Source: Pseudomonadota bacterium (GTDB lineage Bacteria > Pseudomonadota > Alphaproteobacteria > Rhizobiales > Tepidamorphaceae). Taken from it: 64,000 bases of DNA. The stretch spans positions 1 to 64,000 of the forward strand of contig JAEWYT010000168.1 of the NCBI GenBank assembly GCA_023458595.1. Direction: 5' to 3'. The notes beneath the pieces were generated by a model. The model was not told the DNA's origin and made no database searches. It worked only from the letters and a program-made list of their open reading frames with translations. Below, one piece after another: positions 8,314-18,456 of this stretch (its first letter is position 1; every line of letters starts with the position of its first letter). The position numbers were made by a program, and so were the translations under genes.

Positions 8314-11300
8314 ATGAACAAGCTCAGTATCAAAATGGTCAGGCGAGAGCTGGGCGGCATGATCCGTGAATACGGACTGGCGACCGCCGTCGCGCGTCTT
8401 GGTCTGGCCGCCTACAAGTCGGTCAAACCGCTGAACCCGGAGCTTGGCGACATCGTCCGCCGATACGATCTGGTGCACGACGAATGGTACCAGAAGACCA
8501 ATCCGGACGTGGACTTCAGCAATATCACCCCTGTCGATCACTACATCGAGAAGGGGTTCCGCCAGGAAAGGTCGCCGCACCCGCTGTTCGACCCGGAATT
8601 CTACCTGGGGGAATACCCGGACGTGGCCCGTTCCGGCATGCCATCCATCGTACATTATCTCCTGTTCGGCGGACGGGAATGGCGCCCTCCGCATCCCGCC
8701 TTCGACATCGCAAACTACAGGAGACACTACGAAAGCCAGATCGACCTGGACGAGGTTGCGGGCGCCTTCGTCGATTTCTGCGCGTCCGAGGACCGGCTCG
8801 AGGCGTTCAGCTTCTTCGACCTGGACTACTATCGAGACTTTGCGCCCTCGGCGGCGCAAACGCCGAACGGCTACCTCGTGCACTTCTTCGTGGATGGCCT
8901 CGCGTCGGGCTACGATCCGCATCCGTTGATCCAACTCGACAAGCTCAGGTCCTCCGCTGCCGGACGCGACCGGAAGGACATCTTCTTAGCGTTGTTCGAC
9001 GCCACGAAGTCCCGGCCGATCAATTCGCCGCATCCCGCCTTCGACAGCGGATTCTATGCTTCCCAGCATGAGAATCTGCCGTGCCACCCGGTCGTCCACT
9101 ATCTGCGCAACTGGGAAACGGAGAACGTCTGGCCGAACGCGATATTCAGTACCCGGTACTACAGGTCGCAGCTCGACCAGGACCGGATCCGGCCGGACCC
9201 GCTGACCCACTACCTGTCCGAGGGGCAGTACGCGGGAATCGAGCCGAACTACTACTTCGACACGGCCGCCTACAGGGCGGCCTACGGCCATCTGTTCGAG
9301 CCGGGCGAAGATCCGATCGTGCACTATCTGAAGCACGGTTCGGACCCGAGCCTCGAGCCGGGCGAACGGTTCTGCCAGCGCTACTACATCTCCCGCAATC
9401 CGGAAGTGCTGACCAAGCGGATACCGGCCCTGGCGCACTACCTGCACACGGGGCGCCTGTTCGGTTCGACCCCGGTTCCCCCGGCAGCATGGCTCGACGT
9501 GACCGCCGGCCTCACGCCCGAGGAAATCGCATCGCAGATCCGCGAGTGCGCGCGAACTACCGGCAAGCCGCTGGTGTCGGTGATCGTGCCCGCATATCAG
9601 AACATCGAGTACACGCTGCGCTGCCTGCACTCGGTCGTCACCTCGCCCGACAAGACGCCCTTCGAGGTGATCGTCGCCGACGATGCCTCGCCGGACGGCA
9701 GCGGAACCTTCCTCGAGAAGATCCTGGCCGGAATACCCGGGATACGCGTCCTCGTGAACGAGGCCAATCTCGGCTTCCTGCGCTCGTGCAACGCGGCAGC
9801 CGCGAAGGCGCGCGGCGAGTATCTGTTCTTTCTGAACAACGATACCGCCGTCATCGACGGCTGGCTCGACGAGCTCGTCGACACGTTCCGGCGCACGCCC
9901 GGGACCGGCCTCGTCGGCTCGAAGCTGCTCTACCCCAACGGACTGCTGCAGGAAGCAGGCGGCATCGTCTGGGAAGAAGGGGCGGCGGCGAACTTTGGAC
10001 GCGGGGACGATCCAATGCGCCCCGAATACAATTTCGCCCGCGATGCGGACTACGTGTCGGGCGCCGCGATCCTCGTCTCCCGCGCGGCATGGAAGGACGT
10101 CGGCGGCTTTTCGGAAGAATACGCGCCGGCCTACTACGAAGACACGGACCTGGCCATGAAACTGCGGCGCGCCGGCAAGCGCGTGATCTATCAGCCGCAG
10201 TCGCAGGTCGTTCATTTCGAGGGGATATCGTCGGGCACCGACATCTCGAAGGGGATCAAGCGCCACCAGGAGATCAACCGCGAGCGGTTCTCAAAGAACT
10301 GGAAAGATGTTCTCGCAACGCAAGGCCGGAAAGGCGACACGAGCCGGGCGTGCGTCGACCGGAGGGCCAGGGCGCGAATCCTCGTCTTCGACTGGGACAC
10401 GCCGCGGCCGGACCGCGACAGCGGTTCGGTAACAGCCTTTCACGTGATGAGCATCCTGTGCTCGCTCGGCTACCGCGTCACCTTCGTGCCGGAAAACCTC
10501 GAATGGGGCGGCAGGCACGCGCGTGCCCTGCAGCGGCTCGGGGTCGAAATCATCTGCAAGCCGTATGCTACGAGCGCGAAGAAGTATCTGCTGCGGCACG
10601 GCGGCGAATTCGACCTGGCAATCCTGTCGCGGGCCACCCACGGCGGACGTATCCTGAACGAGTTCAAGGCGCTGCATCCCCACGTCCCGACCGTGTTCGA
10701 CACGGTCGATCTCCATCATCTCAGGCTGCATCGGCAGAACGAACAGGAGCGCTCCAACGAGCTGCAGCTGGTCGTGGACGACATGAAGGCCGTCGAGTTC
10801 TCGGCGGTCCAGAACGCGGAGGCGACGATCCTCGTGTCGTCGTACGAAGCCAAGTACCTGCAGGACGAGATCGGCCCGTTCCCCCACATCGTCCTGCCGC
10901 TGATCTATCCGCCGGTCGAGTCCAAGTCGCCCTACGAAAAGAGGGCGGATATCGCCTTCATTGGCGGCTACAAGCACCCGCCGAACATCGATGCCGTCAA
11001 GTATCTCGTCGAGGAGGTCTGGCCGGTGTTCCGGGAGCTGAAGACCGGAGCGTCGCTTCACATCATCGGCAGCGACATGCCGCCGGAGTTCGCCAAGTAC
11101 GCCGCCGACGACATCAAGATCATCGGCTTCGTGGCCGATCTCGAGGACTACCTCGGCCACGTGAGGCTCACCGTGGCGCCGCTGCGCTACGGCGCCGGGG
11201 TCAAAGGCAAGGTCGGCAATTCGCTTCGGCTCGGGGTCCCGTGCGTCGCCACTCCGGTCGCCGCGGAAGGCATGGGCCTCGAACCGGACAAGAACATCAT

Positions 11301-11553
11301 GGTGGGCCGCACGCCGGAGGAAATCGCCGTCGCGCTGCAGACCGCCTATACGCATGAGGACGTCTGGACCCGGCTCTCCGACGCAGGCCAGAAGTACGCG
11401 AACCGGGAATTCGGCATCGAATCCGCCCGGGCGAAGCTGGCCGCTCTCTGCGCCACCTTGATCCACCGCGACGACGCCAGGGCCGATTTCCAGACGAGCC
11501 AGGCGGCCAGGACCGCCAGGAAGCCGCCCGCAGAGAAGAGTGCCGCCGAATGA
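8314..11553 (+). CDS. Bifunctional GT2/GT4-like glycosyltransferase with N-terminal HYL/EGR repeats
   Basis: A 1079-residue protein with three parts. Residues 55-385 contain about seven degenerate repeats with the pattern FD..FY...YPDV...HYL..G..E.R.P (clear copies at 91-130, 243-275, 278-310 and 315-345). Residues 418-665 form a GT2 (GT-A fold) domain: VSVIVPAYQNIEYTLRCL, the metal-binding region FLNNDT (506-511), and YYEDTDLAMKLRRAG. Residues 686-1060 form a GT-B, GT4-like domain: FDWDTPRPDRDSGS, FIGGYKHPPNIDAV, IIGSDMP, and APLRYGAGVKGKVGNSLRLG. Such enzymes add two sugars in sequence during surface polysaccharide synthesis. No membrane segment or signal peptide is visible. The next gene overlaps its stop (ATGA), so the two are translationally coupled. 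Confidence 0.9.
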   Translation: MNKLSIKMVRRELGGMIREYGLATAVARLGLAAYKSVKPLNPELGDIVRRYDLVHDEWYQKTNPDVDFSNITPVDHYIEKGFRQERSPHPLFDPEFYLGEYPDVARSGMPSIVHYLLFGGREWRPPHPAFDIANYRRHYESQIDLDEVAGAFVDFCASEDRLEAFSFFDLDYYRDFAPSAAQTPNGYLVHFFVDGLASGYDPHPLIQLDKLRSSAAGRDRKDIFLALFDATKSRPINSPHPAFDSGFYASQHENLPCHPVVHYLRNWETENVWPNAIFSTRYYRSQLDQDRIRPDPLTHYLSEGQYAGIEPNYYFDTAAYRAAYGHLFEPGEDPIVHYLKHGSDPSLEPGERFCQRYYISRNPEVLTKRIPALAHYLHTGRLFGSTPVPPAAWLDVTAGLTPEEIASQIRECARTTGKPLVSVIVPAYQNIEYTLRCLHSVVTSPDKTPFEVIVADDASPDGSGTFLEKILAGIPGIRVLVNEANLGFLRSCNAAAAKARGEYLFFLNNDTAVIDGWLDELVDTFRRTPGTGLVGSKLLYPNGLLQEAGGIVWEEGAAANFGRGDDPMRPEYNFARDADYVSGAAILVSRAAWKDVGGFSEEYAPAYYEDTDLAMKLRRAGKRVIYQPQSQVVHFEGISSGTDISKGIKRHQEINRERFSKNWKDVLATQGRKGDTSRACVDRRARARILVFDWDTPRPDRDSGSVTAFHVMSILCSLGYRVTFVPENLEWGGRHARALQRLGVEIICKPYATSAKKYLLRHGGEFDLAILSRATHGGRILNEFKALHPHVPTVFDTVDLHHLRLHRQNEQERSNELQLVVDDMKAVEFSAVQNAEATILVSSYEAKYLQDEIGPFPHIVLPLIYPPVESKSPYEKRADIAFIGGYKHPPNIDAVKYLVEEVWPVFRELKTGASLHIIGSDMPPEFAKYAADDIKIIGFVADLEDYLGHVRLTVAPLRYGAGVKGKVGNSLRLGVPCVATPVAAEGMGLEPDKNIMVGRTPEEIAVALQTAYTHEDVWTRLSDAGQKYANREFGIESARAKLAALCATLIHRDDARADFQTSQAARTARKPPAEKSAAE

Positions 11554-12350
11554 TGAAGATGTGGGGAGCGAAGAAGGACGACGTATCCCGCTGGGGCCGC
11601 GTCGACGCCTACCTCAACGGTCCGTTCAAGGAGATCGGGGGTTGGTGCATCCCGTTCCTCTGGCAGGGAATTCAGCCGCTGGTCGACGCGATGACGGAAG
11701 AAGGCGAAGTCGGCCCGGTCGCGGAGATCGGCGTCTACCACGGGAAATTCCTGATCGGCCTCGTCGACAGCGCCGGCGCTGCGGCGAACAACTACGCGAT
11801 CGACGTGTTCGAGGACCAGGAGTACAACCTCGACAAGGCGGGCAAGGGCGACCTCGAGATATTCCGGAACAATCTCGCTCTTTCCGGCGTCAGCGACTCC
11901 CGGGTGACGATCCGCAAGGCCGACTCGCTCGCCCTGACGAGCGAAGACGTTCTGGAGATACGGCGGCAAACCGGCGGATTCTCGCTCTTCAGCGTCGACG
12001 GCTGCCATACACCGGAACACACGATCAACGACGTGCGCATCGCGATGGAGCTCACGCGCCAGAACGGCGTCATCTTCGTGGACGACTATTACAACGTGAA
12101 TTGGCCCGGCGTTCAGGAGGGGATATCGAAGCTCTACTTCTTCGACGCCCCGCGGTTCGTGCCGCTGCTTTTCATGAGCAACAAGCTGTTCCTTTGCCAC
12201 TATTCGGTTCACGCGAAACGCCTCGCGACGTGCGAGGCCTTCATGCGCGAGAACCACCCGACCACGAGGCTCAAGCGGGTGAGCCGCTTCGGCTATGACG
12301 GCCTGAGCGCGATTCCCGATCCCGCGGGCCATCGGTATCTGGTCACCTAG
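11550..12350 (+). CDS. Class I SAM-dependent methyltransferase (Methyltransf_24 type)
   Basis: A 266-residue protein. The SAM motif is VAEIGVYHGKFLIGL (57-71). A catalytic-region motif FSVDGCHTPEHTINDVR and the strand GVIFVDDYYN follow, as in O-methyltransferases of glycan clusters. The start ATG at 11550 overlaps the stop of the large glycosyltransferase gene by 4 bp. The two products are therefore made in step and probably act on the same glycan. The acceptor is unknown. Confidence 0.85.
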   Translation: MMKMWGAKKDDVSRWGRVDAYLNGPFKEIGGWCIPFLWQGIQPLVDAMTEEGEVGPVAEIGVYHGKFLIGLVDSAGAAANNYAIDVFEDQEYNLDKAGKGDLEIFRNNLALSGVSDSRVTIRKADSLALTSEDVLEIRRQTGGFSLFSVDGCHTPEHTINDVRIAMELTRQNGVIFVDDYYNVNWPGVQEGISKLYFFDAPRFVPLLFMSNKLFLCHYSVHAKRLATCEAFMRENHPTTRLKRVSRFGYDGLSAIPDPAGHRYLVT

Positions 12351-12499
12351 CAGTCCGTCCCAAGGTCACCAATCCGCCCGAAATGCTCCACAAGCTGGAT
12401 TTTCCGATCGAGATTCCAGTCCACGTGCGGGCATCTTCGTGTACTGTAAAAGGTTAACAAAGGGAGCCGGCCCGCAAGGCCGCGGGAGAGGTTGATCGC

Positions 12500-13297
12500 A
12501 TGAGTGCACAGTCGGGCGCCGGTCAGGATGCGACGAACCGGCCGGTCGTCGTTCACTATCACCTTTTCAAGAACGCCGGGACGTCGGTCGACGCGGCCCT
12601 GCGCTCGAGCTTCGGCGGCGCGTGGGCGGAAAAGGAATTCGCCCCTCCCGACGGCGGCGGCATGCGTCCGAACGCCGAACAGATCGGCGCATTCATCGCC
12701 GAGAATCCGAACCTGTCGGCGATTTCCTCGCATACTGCGCTGCTGCCGGTTCCCGTCGTCAAGGGCGTGGATGTGTATCCGGTACTGTTCATTCGCCATC
12801 CCATCGACCGGATGCGATCGGCATACGAATTCGAGCGTCAGCAGAAGGCCGACACGTTCGGCGCACGGCTCGCCAAGGAAACCGACATGGCGGGCTACAT
12901 ACGCGCCCTCCTCGATCTCGGAACGCATCGCGGCGTGCGCAACTTCCAGGTCCTGCGCCTCTCCTTCAACGAGAGCGGAGCGGCAGGCAGCGAACTCGAT
13001 CGAGCCCGCCGCGCCGTCGACTCCCTGCCCTTCGTCGGCCTCGTCGAGGCTTTCGAACAGTCCATGCTGAAGATGGAAACCTATCTGAAGCCGCGCTTCC
13101 CGAATTTCTCGTCCCGGGTATTCCGCAGGAACGTGTCCCAGACCATGGGCAGCACGCTTGCCTCGCGCCTGTCGTCGATGTGCGAGGAACTCGGCGACGC
13201 GCTGTACGCGGAACTCCTCGACTGCAATGCGGACGACATGGTCATTTTCCAGATGGTGTCCGAACGATACGACTTCGCGATGCAGCAGGTCGCCTGA
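12500..13297 (+). CDS. Sulfotransferase family protein (first of four)
   Basis: A 265-residue cytosolic P-loop sulfotransferase of the Sulfotransfer_2 type. The 5'-phosphosulfate loop is HYHLFKNAGTSVD (19-31) and the 3'-phosphate motif is FIRHPIDRMRSAYEF (97-111). It should transfer sulfate from PAPS to a carbohydrate or lipid hydroxyl. A possible ribosome binding site (GGGAGAGG) precedes ATG 12500. The C-terminal part is less conserved. It lies downstream of the methyltransferase in the glycan block. Confidence 0.85.
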   Translation: MSAQSGAGQDATNRPVVVHYHLFKNAGTSVDAALRSSFGGAWAEKEFAPPDGGGMRPNAEQIGAFIAENPNLSAISSHTALLPVPVVKGVDVYPVLFIRHPIDRMRSAYEFERQQKADTFGARLAKETDMAGYIRALLDLGTHRGVRNFQVLRLSFNESGAAGSELDRARRAVDSLPFVGLVEAFEQSMLKMETYLKPRFPNFSSRVFRRNVSQTMGSTLASRLSSMCEELGDALYAELLDCNADDMVIFQMVSERYDFAMQQVA

Positions 13298-13353
13298 AGT
13301 CGATCCGGTCGAGGACCGCTCTTCGCGACAACGCGTTATTTTTCGAGGTTCAG

Positions 13354-14352
13354 GTGAGCCGTGGAACGTTCTATCTTCACGTCGGACCGCCGAAGACGGG
13401 AACGACCGCCGTACAAGGTGTCCTGCGCGGCGGGGGCGCGGCGGGGCTGACCTATCCACAGACCGGACAGTGGAGCGACGGCGCGCATCACAAGCTTGTT
13501 TTCGCCCTCGCCGGTGCAAGGAAACGCGGCGACACGGACATTCCTCCGATCGACGACCTTTCGGCGCCGCTGATCAAAGAACTGGAGGCCGCAGAAGGGG
13601 ACGTCCTGATCAGCAGCGAGCTGTTCGAGCCCGACACCAGCGGCCGCGCGTTCCTCGAACGATTCGGGCCTGCGATTGCCGAGCGATTCGACCGGATCGT
13701 CATCGTCATTGCCGTACGCGACCCGCTGGAACGGGCCGCCTCGTTCTACAATCAGGACGTGAAGGATCCGGTCGTCGGGGAGACCCGCGCGCCCGACCTC
13801 TATCTTCTGGAAAAGCCTTTGCGCTTCGCGCTGATGCCCCTGATAGACCGCTGGTCGCAGTTCTCCGCGCAGCTGCTGGTGATCAACTACCACCCCGCGG
13901 CGTCTTTCGTCTCCCGGTTCCTCAAGTCACTCGGCCACGGTGACGTCGCCTTCGCGGAAAGTACCTGGCAGAACCGCTCCATGAGCGGCAAATCCGTTCT
14001 CGCACTTCTGGCGGCCAACCGTCTGCTGACCGAAATGAAGGACCGCGAGGCCTTCTTCGCGTCGCTGCGGAACGATGCCGCCTTCCGCGTCTGGAAGGGG
14101 GCGTCGTTTCCGTTCTCGGCCCCCGCCACCGAATCGTTCGAGCGCGTTCTGCGCCCCGACATGGATGCGCTAAGACGGGAGTCCGGCGTCGATCTCGTAT
14201 CCGCGCACAGGGCGCCACCGCCGCGCTTCACGCTGTCGCACGAAGAAGTCCGCCAGATATGGCATCATCTCGACAAGCTGCCGGGAATCGACGCGCTGCG
14301 CGAGGAAATGGAGGAACTCATCGACGGCTTCCGGGCTTCCGTGCCGGCCTAG
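13354..14352 (+). CDS. P-loop sulfotransferase-like protein, KTGTT type (second of four)
   Basis: A 332-residue protein beginning FYLHVGPPKTGTTAVQ (6-21), the 5'-phosphosulfate-binding loop of a divergent sulfotransferase group. VIAVRDPLERAASFYNQ carries the 3'-phosphate motif. I chose GTG 13354, which follows CGAGG; the longer frame upstream runs through the previous sulfotransferase gene in another frame and is not real. It shares its N-terminal motif with the product encoded at 18457, so they are probably paralogues. The acceptor is unknown. Confidence 0.78.
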   Translation: MSRGTFYLHVGPPKTGTTAVQGVLRGGGAAGLTYPQTGQWSDGAHHKLVFALAGARKRGDTDIPPIDDLSAPLIKELEAAEGDVLISSELFEPDTSGRAFLERFGPAIAERFDRIVIVIAVRDPLERAASFYNQDVKDPVVGETRAPDLYLLEKPLRFALMPLIDRWSQFSAQLLVINYHPAASFVSRFLKSLGHGDVAFAESTWQNRSMSGKSVLALLAANRLLTEMKDREAFFASLRNDAAFRVWKGASFPFSAPATESFERVLRPDMDALRRESGVDLVSAHRAPPPRFTLSHEEVRQIWHHLDKLPGIDALREEMEELIDGFRASVPA

Positions 14353-14534
14353 CCATATAACGCTTTCGAACGGGCTCTCGCCGGAAGTCGAAACACTTCC
14401 CCCGTGTCGCGCTCGCCTATTGATCCACACGGCGTTGCGCGTCATACCTTCGGCGATACACGTCGAAATCGCAGACGAGCGTCGAACACGATCCCGGAAA
14501 CGACCTTGGCTTCCGACAACTCCACCAATCCGGC

Positions 14535-15974
14535 GTGCGGACCGGTCCTTTGACCAGAATCGTCCACGCGATCATGTGCGGCGGGTCGGGAACGCGGCTG
14601 TGGCCGTTGTCGCGGCAATCCTGCCCGAAGCAGTTCCTGACGCTTTTCGGCGATCGCTCTCTGCTGCAATCGACGGTCGACCGGCTCGACGGATTGCCGC
14701 TCGCCGTCCAGACGATCGTCATCGGCAACGAGGACTACCGCTTCCTCATGGCCGAGCAGCTGAGATCGACGTCGGGCGCGGCCGAGATCGTCCTCGAGCC
14801 CGAGATGCGCAACACCGCACCGGTCGCCCTGGTGGCGGCGCTGCGGGCGCAGGGGCTACTCGGCGGCGACGGGCTCGTTCTTCTGTCGCCGGCCGATCAC
14901 ATCATCGCCGACACGGCCGCCTTCTATGAGGCGATCGAACGGGCCATTCCCGCGGCAAAGGCGGGATATCTCGTGACGTTCGGCATCAATCCGACGCATG
15001 CGGCGACCGGCTATGGCTATATCGAGGTCGGCGGAGCGCTCCCCGAAGCCGGCGGCGTCGCCCGCGCGACGAGCTTCCGCGAGAAGCCGGATCGCACCAC
15101 GGCCGAGGCCTTCCTCGCGTCGAGGGCCTTCCTCTGGAACGCCGGGATCTTCCTGTTCGATCCCGCCGCCCTGCTCACGGCAGCGCAGACGATGTATCCG
15201 AGGATGGCGGCAGACTGCCGGGCGTCCAGCGATGGCGCCAGGCCAGACCTCGATTTCGTGCGGCTCGACGCGGAAGCCTATGCGAGGATCGAGACGATAT
15301 CCTTCGACCACGCCTTCGCCGAGAAGCTCGAAGGCAAGGTTGCGGTCGTGCCGGTCACCATGGGCTGGTCTGACATAGGCTCCTGGAGCGCACTCTACGA
15401 TTCCCGCGTCGATGCGCCGGAGGGAAACGTCGTCGAGGGACCCGCCGAGCTTTTCGATTGCGCAGGCTCGCTCGCCTTCTCCGACGGCCCGCTCGTCGTC
15501 GCGCAAGGCGTCCGGGACCTGGTGGTCGTCGCCAACCACGACGCCGTCTATGTCGCTCCGCTCGCCCTGAGCGAGGGGGTCAAGGACATCGTCGCCACCC
15601 TGGACGCGTCGGGGCGCGCGGAAGCTGTGACCCACGCCCGCGTGTTCCGACCCTGGGGCTGGTATCAGGTCATCAATCTTGGCGAGGGTTTCCAGGTCAA
15701 GGAGATCGTCGTCTATCCGGGCGGCCGGCTGTCGCTACAGTCGCATGAGCACCGTTCCGAGCATTGGGTCGTCGTCCGCGGCACGGCGCGGGTTACGGTC
15801 GACGAGGAGGTCAGGACGCTGCATGCCAACGAGTCCGTCTACATCCCGGTCCACTCGCGCCACAGGCTCGAGAACCCGGGCGAGGCGCCGATGCATCTGA
15901 TCGAGGTACAGACTGGCGGCTACCTCGAGGAAGACGACATCGTCCGCTACGAGGACGCCTACGGACGGGAATGA
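14535..15974 (+). CDS. manC: Mannose-1-phosphate guanylyltransferase / mannose-6-phosphate isomerase
   Basis: A 479-residue bifunctional enzyme of the ManC/AlgA/XanB family. The nucleotidyltransferase signature is MCGGSGTRLWPLSRQSCPKQ (14-33), with FREKPD as the substrate motif. The C-terminal cupin is the type II phosphomannose isomerase: QSHEHRSEHWVVVRG and IEVQTGGYLEEDDIVR. It makes GDP-mannose from mannose-1-phosphate and interconverts fructose-6-P and mannose-6-P. The start is GTG 14535; a TTG at 14550 is an alternative. It supplies activated mannose (or derived fucose/rhamnose) to the glycan made by the surrounding genes (inference). No phosphomannomutase gene is in the window. Confidence 0.93.
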   Translation: MRTGPLTRIVHAIMCGGSGTRLWPLSRQSCPKQFLTLFGDRSLLQSTVDRLDGLPLAVQTIVIGNEDYRFLMAEQLRSTSGAAEIVLEPEMRNTAPVALVAALRAQGLLGGDGLVLLSPADHIIADTAAFYEAIERAIPAAKAGYLVTFGINPTHAATGYGYIEVGGALPEAGGVARATSFREKPDRTTAEAFLASRAFLWNAGIFLFDPAALLTAAQTMYPRMAADCRASSDGARPDLDFVRLDAEAYARIETISFDHAFAEKLEGKVAVVPVTMGWSDIGSWSALYDSRVDAPEGNVVEGPAELFDCAGSLAFSDGPLVVAQGVRDLVVVANHDAVYVAPLALSEGVKDIVATLDASGRAEAVTHARVFRPWGWYQVINLGEGFQVKEIVVYPGGRLSLQSHEHRSEHWVVVRGTARVTVDEEVRTLHANESVYIPVHSRHRLENPGEAPMHLIEVQTGGYLEEDDIVRYEDAYGRE

Positions 15975-16139
15975 CCGGGCCGGCCGTCTTCCGTCCCGGC
16001 CAGCGCATTGATCGAAACGCTTGAAGGCCCTATCAAATCCTCGATTCCAAGCCTCGGCGGGCTTGTGCGAAACGGAGATCAGTTGCCCGTCCGGAGATTT
16101 CAGGCGGCCGAACTCGGTCAGGGGTACAGTCCGAACACC

Positions 16140-18425
16140 ATGAAACTCGAGCTGAACCTCTATCGGGTCGCGGTCTATATCCTCAAGCGGCTGGCCCACA
16201 AGAAGAACGATATCGACCGCATCCTGATATCGGAAAGCGGCCTGTTCGACGAAGACTTCTACCGTGCCGCCCATCCCGACATCCGGGACGAGGAAGACCC
16301 GCTCCTGCATTTCATCATCGCCGGCGCCAACGAAGGGCGGCGGCCGAACGCGCATTTCGATACGCGGTTCTACGCGGACTCGATCCGCAACGACCGCGAA
16401 TGGAAGATCAATCCGCTGGTCCACTACCTGCTGGTCGGGCGGGGCCAGGGCCGGCCGGTGGAAGACCCGCGCGACACCGGTCCGGAGTCCGCCGAGGCGG
16501 TGATCCGTGCCAGCGGTCTCTTCGACGAGGGCTACTACCGAGCCGAATACCCGGATGTCGCCGGCCTCGACGACGTTGTCGCCCACTACGTTTTCTACGG
16601 CGCCCGGGAAGGCCGGAAGCCGAACGCCGATTTCGATCCGAAGTTCTACGCGCGGATCTACCAGGACGTTGCCGAAAGCGGCCTGCAGCCGTTCGTGCAC
16701 TACCTCAAGATCGGCCGCGCCGAGCAGCGGCTGACGAAGGCGACCGGCGAGGGCGGCGCGCCGTCCGATGCGCGGGTCAGCGGCGGATACAGGCCCGGCA
16801 CGGCGACGCCCTACTTCGAGGAGGCGCGGCCGGTTTCCGCGCCGCCCAAGATCGACGCCCTCGCCTTCTACCTGCCGCAGTTCCATCCCTTCCCGCAGAA
16901 CGACGCCTGGTGGGGCAAGGGGTTCACCGAGTGGACGAACGTCACCAAGGCCGAGCAGATGTTCACCGGCCACCTGCAGCCGCGCCTGCCCGGCGATCTC
17001 GGCTTCTACGACCTGCGCCTGCCCGAGGTCATGGAGGAGCAGGCGAAGCTCGCCCGGCGGTTCGGCCTCTCCGGCTTCTGCTTCCACTACTACTGGTTCG
17101 ACGGCACGCGCCTGCTCGACCGGCCGCTCGAGAACTGGCTCGCACGGCCGGATTTCGACCTGCCGTTCTGTCTGTGCTGGGCGAACGAGAACTGGACGCG
17201 ACGCTGGGACGGGCAGGAATCCGAGATACTGATCGCCCAGAACCATTCCGCCCAAGACGACCTCGCGATGATCGCCGACGTCGCCCGCTACATGCGCGAT
17301 CCGCGCTACTACCGGGTCGCGGGTAAGCCGCTGTTCGTCGTCTACCGGCCCGACATCCTTCCCGAACCGGCCGTCACCATCGAGCGCTGGCGGACCTATT
17401 GCCGCGATAACGGCATCGGCGAGGTCGTCGTCGCCGCCGCCCTCACCTTCGGGCTGCAGGATCCCGCCCCGCTCGGTTTCGACATCGCGGTCGAGTTCCC
17501 GCCGCACGGCTATTCGGTGCCGAAGAACGCCTTCGGCGACACCGACGCGGCCTCGTACGGATTCGAGGGGCTCGTCATCGACTATCGGGGCTATGTGAAG
17601 AACGCGGTCGAGATGAGGTTCGGGACGGATCTCGACGTCGTCCGCACGATCATTCCCGGCTGGGACAACACGGCGCGGCGCGGCGCGCGCGGCACGGTCT
17701 ACGTGAACGCCTGGCCGGACCGGTACCAGACGGCACTGTCCGAAATCGCCGCCCGGGCGGAACCGGTGCTCGGCGACCGGCCGCTTGTGATGGTCAACGC
17801 CTGGAACGAATGGGCCGAGGGCGCCTATCTCGAACCGGACCGTGCGTTCGGCCACGCCTTCCTGAACGCCACCGCGCGGGCGCTGAGCGGCAAGACTCAT
17901 GGCCGCCTGCTGCTGCCGGAGGGCATGCTCAGAGACGTCGATTTTCCGGGGACGGAAGTGTCGCGCTATGTGATCGGCGAGGGTGCGACGGCACTTCACG
18001 CTCTCGTCATGCTCGGCCGCGAGGTCCTCGACTACGACATGGTGCTTCTGCCAGGAGGGGAAGCCGCGCCCGCCGCCGGGGAACGGATCGCCGGGGCGGT
18101 CGCGCTCCTGCACGAGAATCCGCTGATCGGCGCTGTCTCATTCGGCGCGGAGGCGGCGTCCCCCTTTGAAGCGGACCAGGCCCTTCTCGTCGAATGGGGC
18201 CATCTGGTCGGTCTGCCGGTCAGTGGCGACCTCGCGCTCGGACCGCGGTTCGGTGACCCGACGCTGGTCAGGACCGGCGCGCTTCGGCCGATGCTGAAGG
18301 CGGCAAGGGCTTTCGCGACCAACTGGATTGCCGATGCGCAGCGGCGGCAGTTCCTCGACGCCTGTCTTGGCACCCTGTGCGAGAGCCAAGGCTACGCCGT
18401 CGTCCGCGACGCGGGCGAGAGCTGA
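16140..18425 (+). CDS. WbsX-type glycan biosynthesis protein with N-terminal HYL/EGR repeats
   Basis: A 761-residue protein. Residues 35-200 hold four repeats of the same type as in the large glycosyltransferase, e.g. LFDEGYYRAEYPDV with HYVFYGAREGRKPN (127-161). Residues about 230-585 are a Glyco_tran_WbsX / GH99-like domain: FYLPQFHPFPQNDAWWGKGF, FTEWTN, FHYYWFDGTRLL, CWANENWTRRWDG, and VNAWNEWAEGAYLEPD. A C-terminal extension of about 170 residues is unrecognised. I chose ATG 16140 (MKLELNLYRV) over the far-upstream TTG at 16008. WbsX proteins occur in O-antigen and capsule clusters; their exact reaction is unsettled. It is followed closely by another sulfotransferase gene. Confidence 0.88.
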   Translation: MKLELNLYRVAVYILKRLAHKKNDIDRILISESGLFDEDFYRAAHPDIRDEEDPLLHFIIAGANEGRRPNAHFDTRFYADSIRNDREWKINPLVHYLLVGRGQGRPVEDPRDTGPESAEAVIRASGLFDEGYYRAEYPDVAGLDDVVAHYVFYGAREGRKPNADFDPKFYARIYQDVAESGLQPFVHYLKIGRAEQRLTKATGEGGAPSDARVSGGYRPGTATPYFEEARPVSAPPKIDALAFYLPQFHPFPQNDAWWGKGFTEWTNVTKAEQMFTGHLQPRLPGDLGFYDLRLPEVMEEQAKLARRFGLSGFCFHYYWFDGTRLLDRPLENWLARPDFDLPFCLCWANENWTRRWDGQESEILIAQNHSAQDDLAMIADVARYMRDPRYYRVAGKPLFVVYRPDILPEPAVTIERWRTYCRDNGIGEVVVAAALTFGLQDPAPLGFDIAVEFPPHGYSVPKNAFGDTDAASYGFEGLVIDYRGYVKNAVEMRFGTDLDVVRTIIPGWDNTARRGARGTVYVNAWPDRYQTALSEIAARAEPVLGDRPLVMVNAWNEWAEGAYLEPDRAFGHAFLNATARALSGKTHGRLLLPEGMLRDVDFPGTEVSRYVIGEGATALHALVMLGREVLDYDMVLLPGGEAAPAAGERIAGAVALLHENPLIGAVSFGAEAASPFEADQALLVEWGHLVGLPVSGDLALGPRFGDPTLVRTGALRPMLKAARAFATNWIADAQRRQFLDACLGTLCESQGYAVVRDAGES

Positions 18426-18456
18426 ACCGATCGAGGGCCCGGGACCACGGCGACCG

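Noticed and set aside
15735..18113. 792-codon minus-strand open frame
   Set aside because: It is antisense to manC and the WbsX gene and has no recognisable domain; codon bias of the plus-strand genes keeps this frame open.
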